Source of the DNA: CALXOD01 sp964402715
GTDB lineage: Bacteria; Verrucomicrobiota; Lentisphaeria; Victivallales; Victivallaceae
NCBI GenBank assembly: GCA_964402715.1
Contig: CAYODJ010000045.1
Coordinates: forward strand, 1-9,157
Direction of reading: 5' to 3'
Length of the DNA stretch: 9,157 bases
How positions within the stretch are numbered: position 1 is the stretch's first letter; each line of letters opens with the position of its first letter. The notes below the pieces were generated by a model, which was not told where the DNA came from, ran no database searches, and was given only the letters and a program-made list of their open reading frames with translations. A program made the translations under genes and the position numbers. Positions 1-7,129 of the stretch are shown in pieces.

Positions 1-67
1 CCCCGCCCACGGCTCCCGTACTTTCATTTTTTCATACTATTTTTGACACTACCTTGACGCCAACGAC

Positions 68-247
68 ATGAAGAAACTCTACAGGTGCAACGCCTCCGAT
101 GTCCCTACTAATAGCAGAGCGCAAGGGCGAATGCAAATACTCCGAACCGGAAAGACAGAAAAACGCAACGAGTACGAGCTGATGATTCCGTCCCTTGACA
201 AAGCGGAACAATTCAAATATCTTGTGGAATTGGGTCGACATATTTGA
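68..247 (+). CDS. possible small protein, 59 aa, unrecognised
   Basis: An open frame runs from ATG (68) to TGA (245-247) and encodes 59 residues, beginning MKKLYRCNAS and ending KYLVELGRHI. I do not recognise the family. The translation is charged and soluble-looking, with a Lys/Arg-rich middle and a helix-prone acidic and aromatic end (SLDKAEQFKYLVELG). There is no signal peptide or membrane segment. No clear Shine-Dalgarno sequence precedes the ATG, and an in-frame TGA at 44-46 excludes a longer upstream start without a frameshift. It ends 26 nt before the ATG of the release-factor-like gene on the same strand, which would suit a two-gene transcript. A TTGACA at 43-48 is not followed by a credible -10 before the ATG. 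It could be a real small gene, the remnant of a larger one, or chance. Confidence 0.4.
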   Translation: MKKLYRCNASDVPTNSRAQGRMQILRTGKTEKRNEYELMIPSLDKAEQFKYLVELGRHI

Positions 248-257
248 TTTTCCCGCC

Positions 258-265
258 GAAAGGAA
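258..265 (+). promoter_or_regulatory. Shine-Dalgarno sequence for the GGQ protein
   Basis: GAAAGGAA ends 8 nt before ATG 274. It decides the start in favour of this ATG over the in-frame TTG at 244. Confidence 0.65.
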
Positions 266-273
266 CATGCCCG

Positions 274-765
274 ATGTCCAACCGCCAAGACGAACGGGAT
301 GCGACGCTGCAGCTTGACGACAGGTCACTGGCGGCGGCCTGCGTCATCAAATTCTCGCTGGGGGCCGGCAACGGCGGACAGCACCGCAACAAGACATTCA
401 CCGCCGTCCGCATACGTCACACTGCAACCGGACTCGAGTCGACCGACTGTTCCGGACGCAGTCAGCATCGCAACCTCTGCGCGGCGTTGTATAAACTGCG
501 TCTCAAAATCGCACTGTCGCGGCGCACACATCCCGCAGCCGATCTGCCGCGTTCCCGCTGCGCACCGGGTCACCCGGACTATCCTCTCTGGACGGCACGT
601 CTGCTGGATCATCTGGAGGAGCAGCACTGGGAAATCAAAGCGGCCGCAGCCGAACTGCAGTGCTCGCCGTCGTCTCTGCTGAAGCTCATCGCCAGAGATC
701 CTTCCCTCTGCAAGTATGTCAACGATCAACGCACGGCGCTGTCCCTGACGCGGCTCAGATTCTGA
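274..765 (+). CDS. stand-alone RF-1-domain (GGQ) protein, release-factor-like
   Basis: The product is 163 residues. Residues about 20-80 match the RF-1 peptidyl-tRNA hydrolysis domain: the GGQ tripeptide is at 34-36 (GNGGQHRNK), followed by the AVRIRHTATG strand and the SQHRN helix start near 63-67. In release factors the GGQ loop enters the ribosomal peptidyl-transferase centre and triggers hydrolysis of peptidyl-tRNA. The codon-recognition domains of PrfA/PrfB are absent, so a codon-independent rescue role like ArfB is plausible, but this is inference. The C-terminal part (about 105-160) is helical and contains a segment (EIKAAAAELQCSPSSLLKLI) that resembles a helix-turn-helix rather than the basic unstructured tail of ArfB. 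I chose ATG 274 because GAAAGGAA at 258-265 lies 8 nt upstream. An in-frame TTG at 244 would add 10 residues but has no better ribosome site. Confidence 0.82.
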   Translation: MSNRQDERDATLQLDDRSLAAACVIKFSLGAGNGGQHRNKTFTAVRIRHTATGLESTDCSGRSQHRNLCAALYKLRLKIALSRRTHPAADLPRSRCAPGHPDYPLWTARLLDHLEEQHWEIKAAAAELQCSPSSLLKLIARDPSLCKYVNDQRTALSLTRLRF

Positions 766-793
766 GTCCGTCCTCATGCCCGTCCGCAGAACC

Positions 794-817
794 GCGCACG
801 GAGCGCCGTGCGCTCCG
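794..817. terminator. overlapping hairpins in convergent spacer, possible bidirectional terminator
   Basis: Two perfect inverted repeats overlap. GCGCACGG (794-801) pairs with CCGTGCGC (806-813) across a 4-nt loop. CGGAGCGC (799-806) pairs with GCGCTCCG (810-817) across a CGT loop. They cannot form together. They sit between the converging ends of the GGQ-protein gene (765) and the permease gene (886), where a two-way transcription stop is expected. Neither is followed by a T-run on either strand, so a classical intrinsic terminator is not proven. Confidence 0.35.
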
Positions 818-885
818 ATCTTGTGCGGCACCGTCAACCGCCGCTCGGATGACATCCGCAGAAAACTGAACGGCGAACAAGTCGT

Positions 886-2232
886 CTATTCGTAACGCAG
901 GGCGTCGATGGGATCCAGCCGCGAAGCTTTCCAAGCCGGGTAAAAACCGAAGATGATCCCCACCGATGCCGAGACCGTCATCGCCGCCAATACCGCCTGA
1001 ACCGAACCGAGCACGGGCCACTCCATGTAGTAGCGCAGGAAGAGAGCCGCACCATGGCCGAGCAGAACTCCGATCACTCCGCCGGCCAGACACAGGACAA
1101 TTGCCTCCACCAAAAATTGACGGAGAATGTCGCGCGCTCGGGCCCCGACCGCCATGCGCAAACCGATCTCTCTGGTGCGTTCCGTGACCGAAACCAGCAT
1201 GATGTTCATAATGCCGACCCCTCCGACCACAAGAGAAAGCAGCGCCACCCCAAGCAGAAGATTGGTCATCAGCGTCATGGTGTCGGTCAACATCTTCAGC
1301 ATTTCCGCAGCGCTCCGCAGATGAAAATCATTCTCCACGCCGGGACCCAGACGATGCCTCTCGCGCAGCACCACCTCGATTTCATCCATGGCCTTTGACA
1401 CCTCGTCGGCCGAATAAGCTTTCAGCAGGATCTGATCCAGGTACACGAAACGCGGACTCCAACGGTAATTTTCCTCGAATTTCGCCGACTGCGACGGATA
1501 GAGGCTCGATGTGCCGGGATATATGCTGTTCGTGGAGATTTCCGACGTGGACGAACTCCCGCTGGCCGTCCTGGCGCCCGCCACCCGTTGACGCATTGTC
1601 GTCCATGGCGCGATGATGGTGTCATCCTGGTCAAACCCCATCATATTGGCACCTTTTGACGCCAGAACGCCGATCACGCGGAAGTTGACATTCTTGATGC
1701 GTATCTCCAATCCGAGCGGCGACCTGCCGTTGAAAAGTTCACGCACTATCGTCTTGCCGACAACGCAGACGGTGGCGGAACTCCTCACCTGCAGATCGTT
1801 GAACATCTCACCCTCCTCCACCAGCCAGCCGCGCACATCCAGATATTCCGGAGCGGTGCCGAACATGGTGTTCGGTGTCCAGTTCTGATTTTCAAAAATC
1901 ACCTGTCCCCGCACGCTCACGACCGGGACTCCCGCCTCAACATGCGGACATCGCCGCAACACTGACTGATAGTCGTCGGGGGTCAGCGTCATGCTGGTGC
2001 CGGATCCCATGCTTATGCCTCCCTTGCGCGCGGCCCCGGGCATAACCAGAATGGTGCTGGCTCCCATATTTTCGATATTGCTGGTGACAGATTGAGTGGT
2101 TCCGGCTCCCAGCTCCATCAGCGTGATCACTGCGGCGATACCGATGATGATGCCCAGCATGGTCAGTACCGCCCTTCCGGGATTGCGGGAAAGCGCACGG
2201 AACGCGACCACTGCGGAAGACCACAGTCTCAT
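886..2232 (-). CDS. MacB/FtsX-type ABC transporter permease
   Basis: This 448-residue inner-membrane subunit has the layout of stand-alone MacB-type permeases: one N-terminal membrane helix (about 22-42, after the typical ALSRNPGRAVLTMLGIIIG motif), a large periplasmic domain (about 45-315), and three C-terminal helices (about 320-345, 372-398, 407-432). The cytoplasmic loop after helix 2 carries the conserved SVTERTREIGLRMAVGA signature, and the end reads YPAWKASRLDPIDALRYE as in the family. Such permeases are mechanotransmission subunits that drive export through a periplasmic adaptor rather than moving substrate through the membrane. The start is ATG at 2232-2230, overlapping the TGA of the ATPase gene (ATGA), so translation is probably coupled. 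A Ser/Thr/Tyr-rich stretch at about 219-262 looks like an insertion relative to typical members. The substrate cannot be told from the sequence. Confidence 0.93.
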   Translation of the reverse strand: MRLWSSAVVAFRALSRNPGRAVLTMLGIIIGIAAVITLMELGAGTTQSVTSNIENMGASTILVMPGAARKGGISMGSGTSMTLTPDDYQSVLRRCPHVEAGVPVVSVRGQVIFENQNWTPNTMFGTAPEYLDVRGWLVEEGEMFNDLQVRSSATVCVVGKTIVRELFNGRSPLGLEIRIKNVNFRVIGVLASKGANMMGFDQDDTIIAPWTTMRQRVAGARTASGSSSTSEISTNSIYPGTSSLYPSQSAKFEENYRWSPRFVYLDQILLKAYSADEVSKAMDEIEVVLRERHRLGPGVENDFHLRSAAEMLKMLTDTMTLMTNLLLGVALLSLVVGGVGIMNIMLVSVTERTREIGLRMAVGARARDILRQFLVEAIVLCLAGGVIGVLLGHGAALFLRYYMEWPVLGSVQAVLAAMTVSASVGIIFGFYPAWKASRLDPIDALRYE

Positions 2233-2960
2233 TTAGCCCCCCCTTCCTCCTCGTTCTGCGACGTCGACGCCGCCCCGAAAAGGCCTTCAACAATCCGTCC
2301 GTCGGCGATATGTATGGTCCGGTCGGCCTTTTCCGCGACGCTCGCATCATGCGTGACAATGATGATGGTGATGCCTTCCTGACGGTTCAGCTCCCTGAAC
2401 ATCTCCAGCACTTCAACGCTTGTGTGAGAGTCAAGATTCCCTGTCGGCTCGTCGGCGAAAACCACGGGCGGATGATTGATCAGCGCCCTTGCGATCGCCA
2501 CACGCTGCTGCTGGCCTCCGGAAAGCTGCGACGGATGGTGGTGTATACGTTCTTCGAGTCCCACCCTTTTAAGCATGGCGACTCCCCTGTCTCTGCATTG
2601 CCGCGAGGACAAATTGCCCGCCGTGTAGGTGAGCGGCATGATCACGTTGTCCAGTGCGCTCGTTCTCGCAAGCAGGTTGAAGTTCTGAAATACAAATCCG
2701 ATCTTCCGGTTGCGAACCATCGCACGTCGATCGTTGGAGATGCCTCCGATTTCTTCGCCGTCAAGATAATATTGCCCCGACGTCGGGCGATCCAGAGCTC
2801 CGAGAATATTCATAAGAGTGCTTTTCCCTGATCCGGAAGCACCCATCAACGCCACGTATTCGCCTTGTTGGATTTCCAATGATACATCCCGGAGCACCGG
2901 AACACTGATCTCGCCGAGGAAGTAGGTCTTCCCGAGATCCTTGGTCACAATAAATCCCAT
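2229..2960 (-). CDS. MacB/LolD-type ABC transporter ATP-binding protein
   Basis: This 243-residue cytoplasmic ATPase has every hallmark of the MacB/LolD/FtsE group: Walker A GASGSGKS (40-47), Q-loop Q92 in GFVFQNFNLL, ABC signature LSGGQQQR (146-153), Walker B VVFADE with catalytic E171, D-loop GNLDS and switch histidine H204 (IVTHD). No key residue is missing. The acidic, glycine-rich C-terminal tail (ASTSQNEEEGGAK) is not part of the core fold. ATG at 2960-2958 is preceded by a good ribosome site (AAAGAGG on the minus strand). It lies 23 nt after the adaptor gene and overlaps the permease start by 4 nt. It should dimerise and power the neighbouring permease. Confidence 0.95.
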   Translation of the reverse strand: MGFIVTKDLGKTYFLGEISVPVLRDVSLEIQQGEYVALMGASGSGKSTLMNILGALDRPTSGQYYLDGEEIGGISNDRRAMVRNRKIGFVFQNFNLLARTSALDNVIMPLTYTAGNLSSRQCRDRGVAMLKRVGLEERIHHHPSQLSGGQQQRVAIARALINHPPVVFADEPTGNLDSHTSVEVLEMFRELNRQEGITIIIVTHDASVAEKADRTIHIADGRIVEGLFGAASTSQNEEEGGAK

Positions 2961-2983
2961 ATTGACGTACCTCTTTCCCAGGT

Positions 2984-4243
2984 TCAGCGGCGACGTTTGG
3001 GCGGTGTGGGCAGAAACGGATTTTTGGCCTGCTGTTGCGGCTGCGGGGATGCCGTGCCGCTGGCCACGGTGGACACGCCGGTGATGATCTGCATGTTTTC
3101 GGCAAGCTCATCCCCGGAGATTTCGGTGTACACGCCGTCGTTCAACCCAGTTTTCACCGCGATCCGGCGGGGGACGCCGTTATCCAGAATCCAGACCGCC
3201 CCGCCCGCAGCACTGTTGTCGAAGCGAAGCCTCAACGCCGAATTGGGAACAGCGAACACCTGTTTGCGCTCATTTGTAATGAACTTCACCGACGCGGTCA
3301 GATACGGCAGCAGTCTGCCGCTGGAATTGTCAGTCGACACTTCCACGACGTAGGTCACGACATTCTGCGACATCGTTGCATTCAGTCGTATTTTGCTGAC
3401 TGTCCCCTGAAAAGTTTCTCCAGGGAAAGTGTCCACAGTGAAAAAAACATGCTGCCCCGGTTGAATACGACCGATGTCCGCCTCGTTGACCGCCACCCAG
3501 ATGAGCATGCGCTTCAGATCCTTGGCAATCAGAAACAGACTCGGCGCACTCATGCTTGAAATCACCGTCTGTCCCACGTTCACCTGACGATCGATGATCA
3601 CTCCGTCAACCGGAGAGGTTATCGTACAGTATCCGAGATTGCGTTGAGCTCGCTCTCTCGCCGCCTCCGCATTGGCGATTTCCGCCTTCGCCTGTTCAAT
3701 CGCAGCCGCACCCACGGCGATGTTGGCCACAGCGACATCCAGTTCCGCCTTGCACGAATCATAGTTGGACTGCGCGACCGCGCCGCTCGGAGCCAGCTGT
3801 TCGGCACGTGCAAAATTGTTTTTGGCGAGCTCCTGCTTCGCATACATCTGCTTCAGCGACGCCTCGGCGCTGAGCAGATTGGCCTTGGCCTGCAGAAGTT
3901 GCGCCTCGCTCTGCCGGAACTCGGCGGAATACAGGGCGTCATCTATCTTGGCCAGAAGCATTCCCGCCTTGACGCGTGAGTCATAGTCGATGGTTTTCCC
4001 ATCAGCATCGATGCCAAAATTTGCCACCATCCCCCCGACCTGGGCGCCCACATCAACCAAATCCTCAGGTTCGATGGTGCCGGTGGCGGAGATGGCTTCA
4101 GTCAAATCGCGTCGCTGAAGAACCGTCGTCTTGTAGTGAATCTGCGATGCGATGCGCCTCTCCCTCTCCAGCCACAAATACCATGCGCCACCCAGAAGCA
4201 GCACGACTATCGCCGCCACAAGTATTTTTTTCCAAACAGACAT
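2984..4243 (-). CDS. MacA-like periplasmic adaptor (HlyD-family membrane fusion protein)
   Basis: The first gene of the exporter operon encodes 419 residues. An N-terminal membrane anchor (about 7-24) without a lipobox is followed by a lipoyl-like half (about 58-102, GTIEPEDLVDVGAQVGG). Next come an alanine- and glutamine-rich coiled-coil hairpin (about 103-203), the second lipoyl half (YCTITSPVDGVIIDRQVNVG, about 205-224), a beta-barrel region (about 240-330) and a membrane-proximal domain (about 330-395). This order is that of MacA, which bridges a MacB-type permease to a TolC-type outer-membrane channel. The tail (396-419) is rich in Pro and Gln and ends in KRRR, and is not part of the usual fold. 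ATG 4243-4241 has GGGAGAG 7 nt upstream on the minus strand. No TolC-like gene is present in the window, so the channel must be encoded elsewhere. Confidence 0.92.
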   Translation of the reverse strand: MSVWKKILVAAIVVLLLGGAWYLWLERERRIASQIHYKTTVLQRRDLTEAISATGTIEPEDLVDVGAQVGGMVANFGIDADGKTIDYDSRVKAGMLLAKIDDALYSAEFRQSEAQLLQAKANLLSAEASLKQMYAKQELAKNNFARAEQLAPSGAVAQSNYDSCKAELDVAVANIAVGAAAIEQAKAEIANAEAARERAQRNLGYCTITSPVDGVIIDRQVNVGQTVISSMSAPSLFLIAKDLKRMLIWVAVNEADIGRIQPGQHVFFTVDTFPGETFQGTVSKIRLNATMSQNVVTYVVEVSTDNSSGRLLPYLTASVKFITNERKQVFAVPNSALRLRFDNSAAGGAVWILDNGVPRRIAVKTGLNDGVYTEISGDELAENMQIITGVSTVASGTASPQPQQQAKNPFLPTPPKRRR

Positions 4244-4508
4244 GCCATTGCTCTCCCAGCTTTAGTTTGAACCGCCGTCCCGTACAAGTGACAAGGCGCG
4301 ACAACAACCCCGACGTAATGTACCGCTTATCCGATGCCAATGCAATTCCACGGCACATTTTTCCAATCGCGGACATCCGTCAGGAGGATGCGCGTTCCGC
4401 CGACATTAGGCGTGTTTCACCGTGTGTGGCCGCTTTCACGGTCGCATGCACGACAAAACGAGAAAAATCCGCTATTTCGACACAGAAACCTCATGACATG
4501 ACGACAGT

Positions 4509-4523
4509 CTCATGGATCATGAG
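4509..4523. promoter_or_regulatory. palindrome, possible operator
   Basis: CTCATG-GAT-CATGAG is a perfect 6-bp inverted repeat around a 3-bp centre, in the spacer between two divergent operons. The symmetry and position suit a dimeric regulator, but no regulator gene is adjacent and the site may be chance. Confidence 0.28.
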
Positions 4524-4575
4524 CATAGGCCGCCCGTTATGCGGCGCACCAAGCCACAGGCTTCGGATCCCTCCC

Positions 4576-4604
4576 TTGCAAAACTCCTTATTGTTTGATA
4601 TCTT
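4576..4604 (+). promoter_or_regulatory. possible promoter of the flavoprotein pair
   Basis: TTGCAA (4576-4581) and TATCTT (4599-4604) each match 4 of 6 bases of the sigma-70-type -35 and -10 boxes, with an exact 17-bp spacer. It would leave a leader of about 160 nt before ATG 4770. The match is weak. Confidence 0.28.
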
Positions 4605-4769
4605 ACCAGCGACTGTTCGACATTCTAACCGTGCGATGGAAAGGCTCGGACTCCCCTGCCGCATGCCCGGATGCGTCTGGAAGCAGATCGGAGTCAGCTG
4701 TTGAATCCACTCGACCGCAAAACAGGTTTTGCCGCACGGCGTTGTTACTCAACCAAGACAGGGAAAACG

Positions 4770-5438
4770 ATGGAAGACAAGGAAAACGAAGTGAACCGCA
4801 GAAGCGCACCTAGAGTGATGCTGGTCAACGGCAGCCCGCACCAACAGGGATGTACCCACGCCGCCCTGTCGGAGATAGCTGAAACTCTGCGTAAAAGCGG
4901 TGTCGAGTCGGAACTGTTCTGGATCGGGAGGAAGCCGATCTCCGGATGCGTCGCCTGCCGCTCCTGCGCCAAGACCGGACGGTGCGTCATTGACGACTGC
5001 GTCAATGATTTCGTCGAAAGAATTCCGGAATTTGACGGATTTGTCTTTGGCGCACCGGTGCATTTCGCCTCGCCGAACGGATCCGCCATCGCTTTCATGG
5101 ATCGCGTTTTTTTCTGCGACCACAATCACTGCAAACGGCTGGCCGGCAAACCTGGGGCGGCGGTTGTCAGTTGTCGGCGCGCAGGCAGCTCGGCATCGCT
5201 CGACGTGCTGAACAAATATTTTGTGTTCAGTAAAATGCCTCTGGTGCCGTCGCAGTACTGGCCGATGGTGCACGGCAATGTGCCGGAAGATGTGCTGAAA
5301 GATCTCGAAGGGCTGCAGATCATGCGCACCCTCGCTCAGAATATGGCTTGGCTTTTACAATGTATTTCCGCCGGGAAGCAGGCGGGTATCGCCATGCCTG
5401 ACTACGAGACCGTCACCCCGACCAACTTCATACGATAG
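4770..5438 (+). CDS. NAD(P)H-dependent FMN reductase / iron-sulfur flavoprotein-like
   Basis: This 222-residue flavodoxin-fold protein has the FMN phosphate loop VNGSPHQQGCT (about 19-29) and a second flavin-contacting loop GAPVHFASPNG (94-104). It also has the SQYWPMVHG segment (about 161-169) familiar from NADPH-dependent FMN_red-type oxidoreductases. Cysteines 60, 63, 66 and 72 form CX2CX2CX5C, a spacing that fits the compact cluster motif of iron-sulfur flavoproteins (Isf). Whether a 4Fe-4S cluster is bound cannot be told from sequence. The likely role is cytoplasmic two-electron transfer between a nicotinamide or ferredoxin donor and an unknown acceptor. I chose ATG 4770 because AGGGAA lies about 6 nt upstream; the in-frame ATG at 4671 would add 33 unconserved-looking residues. 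It is followed after 12 nt by a second gene of the same superfamily. Confidence 0.88.
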   Translation: MEDKENEVNRRSAPRVMLVNGSPHQQGCTHAALSEIAETLRKSGVESELFWIGRKPISGCVACRSCAKTGRCVIDDCVNDFVERIPEFDGFVFGAPVHFASPNGSAIAFMDRVFFCDHNHCKRLAGKPGAAVVSCRRAGSSASLDVLNKYFVFSKMPLVPSQYWPMVHGNVPEDVLKDLEGLQIMRTLAQNMAWLLQCISAGKQAGIAMPDYETVTPTNFIR

Positions 5439-5450
5439 GCTGAAGATAAG

Positions 5451-6008
5451 ATGAACGACAGCAATTTCAAAAAGACAGCAAAGAAAATCCTGATCATTTC
5501 GTCCAGTCCACGGATAGGCGGCAACTCCGACCTGCTTTGTGACCAGTTTGCATCCGGCGCCAGCAGCGTCGGCAATCGTGTAGAGAAAATCCGACTCGCC
5601 GAAAAGACGATCGGTTACTGCACAGCCTGCGGCGCCTGTAGCAGCGGGGCATGTCCCCGAGGAGACGATGTACCTGCAATCTTAGAAAAAATGCTTGCGG
5701 CAGACATAATAGTCCTGGCCACGCCCGTTTACTTCTACACCGTATGCGCACAGCTTAAGGCATTGCTCGATCGTTCAGTGGCAATTTTCCCGCGCCTCAC
5801 AGGAAAGAAATATTACTACATCATGACGATGGCCGACACCAACAGGGAAATGCTCTCCGGGACGATTGCGGCATTGCGCGGTTTTCTCGACTGCTACGAA
5901 GGTTCTGTGGAGGCCGGAATGATTTGCGGAATCGGCGTTTACGAAAAGGGAGAAGTGCGTGGTCGGCCCGTGTGGGATGAGGCCTATCGCGCTGGAAGCA
6001 ACGCCTGA
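5451..6008 (+). CDS. flavodoxin family protein, FMN reductase-like with Cys motif
   Basis: The product is 185 residues and belongs to the same superfamily as the preceding gene, but is clearly diverged from it. It has a phosphate loop SSSPRIGGNSD (17-27), cysteines 57, 60, 63 and 68 in a CX2CX2CX4C pattern (CTACGACSSGAC), and the flavin loop plus helix ATPVYFYTVCAQLKALLDRS (90-109), which is typical of multimeric flavodoxin (WrbA/Isf-like) NAD(P)H oxidoreductases. The C-terminal segment ending AYRAGSNA looks complete. It starts 12 nt after the previous stop. The ribosome site is weak (GAAGATAAG), so expression may depend on coupling to the upstream gene. The two products could form a heteromeric reductase or act on different acceptors; nothing in the window names a substrate. 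Confidence 0.88.
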   Translation: MNDSNFKKTAKKILIISSSPRIGGNSDLLCDQFASGASSVGNRVEKIRLAEKTIGYCTACGACSSGACPRGDDVPAILEKMLAADIIVLATPVYFYTVCAQLKALLDRSVAIFPRLTGKKYYYIMTMADTNREMLSGTIAALRGFLDCYEGSVEAGMICGIGVYEKGEVRGRPVWDEAYRAGSNA

Positions 6009-6018
6009 CTTCGTCAAT

Positions 6019-6035
6019 GCGCGGGAAATCCGCGC
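6019..6035 (+). terminator. GC-rich hairpin after the flavoprotein pair, weak terminator candidate
   Basis: GCGCGG (6019-6024) pairs with CCGCGC (6030-6035) across GAAAT, starting 11 nt after the stop of the second flavoprotein gene. No T-run follows, so it may only pause transcription or protect the 3' end. Confidence 0.27.
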
Positions 6036-6594
6036 CGCACAGTGCACCGTCGCTTCGGTACCGGCCTCCAGTGTTCCGTACTTCTTTAGGCGGCAAGACC
6101 ACATTGCAGCAGGAACGGCATGCAGCAATGTCCGTCACAATCCGGCTGTTTTTTGGCGTGCATCCGCATGTCAACCGGATGTCCGCCTGAAAGTGCGACG
6201 ACACTCCATGCCCGTCGTACCCCCGATAGACAGACGTACACAGTGTCGCCTGGCTCGCACCGAATTGCAAAATCGCCGACACCGATGCCGCCAATGCCTT
6301 TCTGAGCATTCGTCTCCATTGACCCAGATCCCGTCCGGCGGCTGCGGGACATGGTTCCGAAACTCGAGCAAACGCAGATCCGAACATAACATCTGACCGG
6401 GCATATTCGACAACACTACTGTCCGGTAAAAATTCCCGGAAGTGATTGCAAAAGTCGGAACCTGTTCCAATATCAATATCAAAGATGCCTGAGTCATTCA
6501 ATTAGAGCAGGGGAGTTCCGATAATTGCAATAGCCTGTCATCAGCTTTTCAACTTCGTACCGAAACATCGTTTGAAGAAGCCATAAAAAAATCG

Positions 6595-6606
6595 TTATTG
6601 CAATAA
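6595..6606. repeat. 12-bp perfect palindrome TTATTGCAATAA
   Basis: The sequence is its own reverse complement. Its core ATTGCAAT recurs at 6524-6531, with centres 73 bp apart. It lies in gene-free DNA, so it may be a protein-binding site. Confidence 0.35.
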
Positions 6607-7100
6607 TTTCACCGCATGTCGTCAGTTTCTGACGTGCCTTCACGCCCAGATGACGGAGGAAAGATTCCTTGCGTGAAATTGAAACGGACTGTCGGCGAAC
6701 CATAAACGACCGTATCACCTCGGGATGCCGGCTATTCCAGATCGACCCTGGCAAAGGCGATGCATCGACGCAATCCGGATATATTCAGGGCTCTGTTCGC
6801 GAAAATCCTTGATAGAGCCGTGAAACATGCTCCCGCAGCATTAGTTTCGTCTTCACAATCCCCTATATGCAATCGACAGTGCGACAATCAACTTGAGCCT
6901 GAATCTTTACGACTGGGCATATTATCGCAGGAACAGGAACGCAATTAAAATTCAATAGAAAGCTTTCCCGGAACCAGCAAGAATGCAGTCATAACACAAA
7001 TCCATATCGCCATTATCCATCACCTCTTGTTCGCTTACATCAAATTTCTACTCCGCCGCATGGCAAACACGGCATCGCTCCGCGCTCTTTAAAAAAAAAC

Positions 7101-7129
7101 TTGCGATCCGCATGAGTCTGTGCTAAACT
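7101..7129 (+). promoter_or_regulatory. possible promoter upstream of the SGNH remnant and prepilin gene
   Basis: TTGCGA (7101-7106) and TAAACT (7124-7129) are 17 bp apart, each matching 4 of 6 consensus bases, directly after a run of nine A (7092-7100) that could serve as an UP-like element. A TATATT at 7132-7137 is a better -10 but has no -35 at the right distance. It would drive the unit that contains the prepilin gene. Confidence 0.35.

Larger units (their letters stand above)
4244..4769. other. 526-bp divergent spacer between exporter and flavoprotein operons
   Basis: I see no convincing gene here; the long open frame on the plus strand reads mostly antisense to the adaptor gene and has no family features. 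Promoters for both divergent operons should lie here. One candidate promoter (4576-4604) and one palindrome (4509-4523) are listed separately. Confidence 0.5.

Noticed and set aside
325..855. 176-codon minus-strand open frame opposite the GGQ protein
   Set aside because: The plus strand carries the unmistakable GGQ domain, and this frame is its antisense shadow.
3976..4704. 242-codon plus-strand open frame spanning the adaptor start and the spacer
   Set aside because: Its first third is antisense to the clearly real adaptor gene, the translation has no family features, and no ribosome site precedes it.
5821..6501. 226-codon minus-strand open frame
   Set aside because: It overlaps the end of the second flavoprotein gene on the opposite strand, and its translation is rich in Arg, Cys and Ser with no domain, as expected for an antisense shadow.
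6494..6754. 86-codon minus-strand frame with a hydrophobic segment
   Set aside because: It needs a TTG start, has no ribosome site and no family resemblance; kept only as a note within the gene-free stretch.
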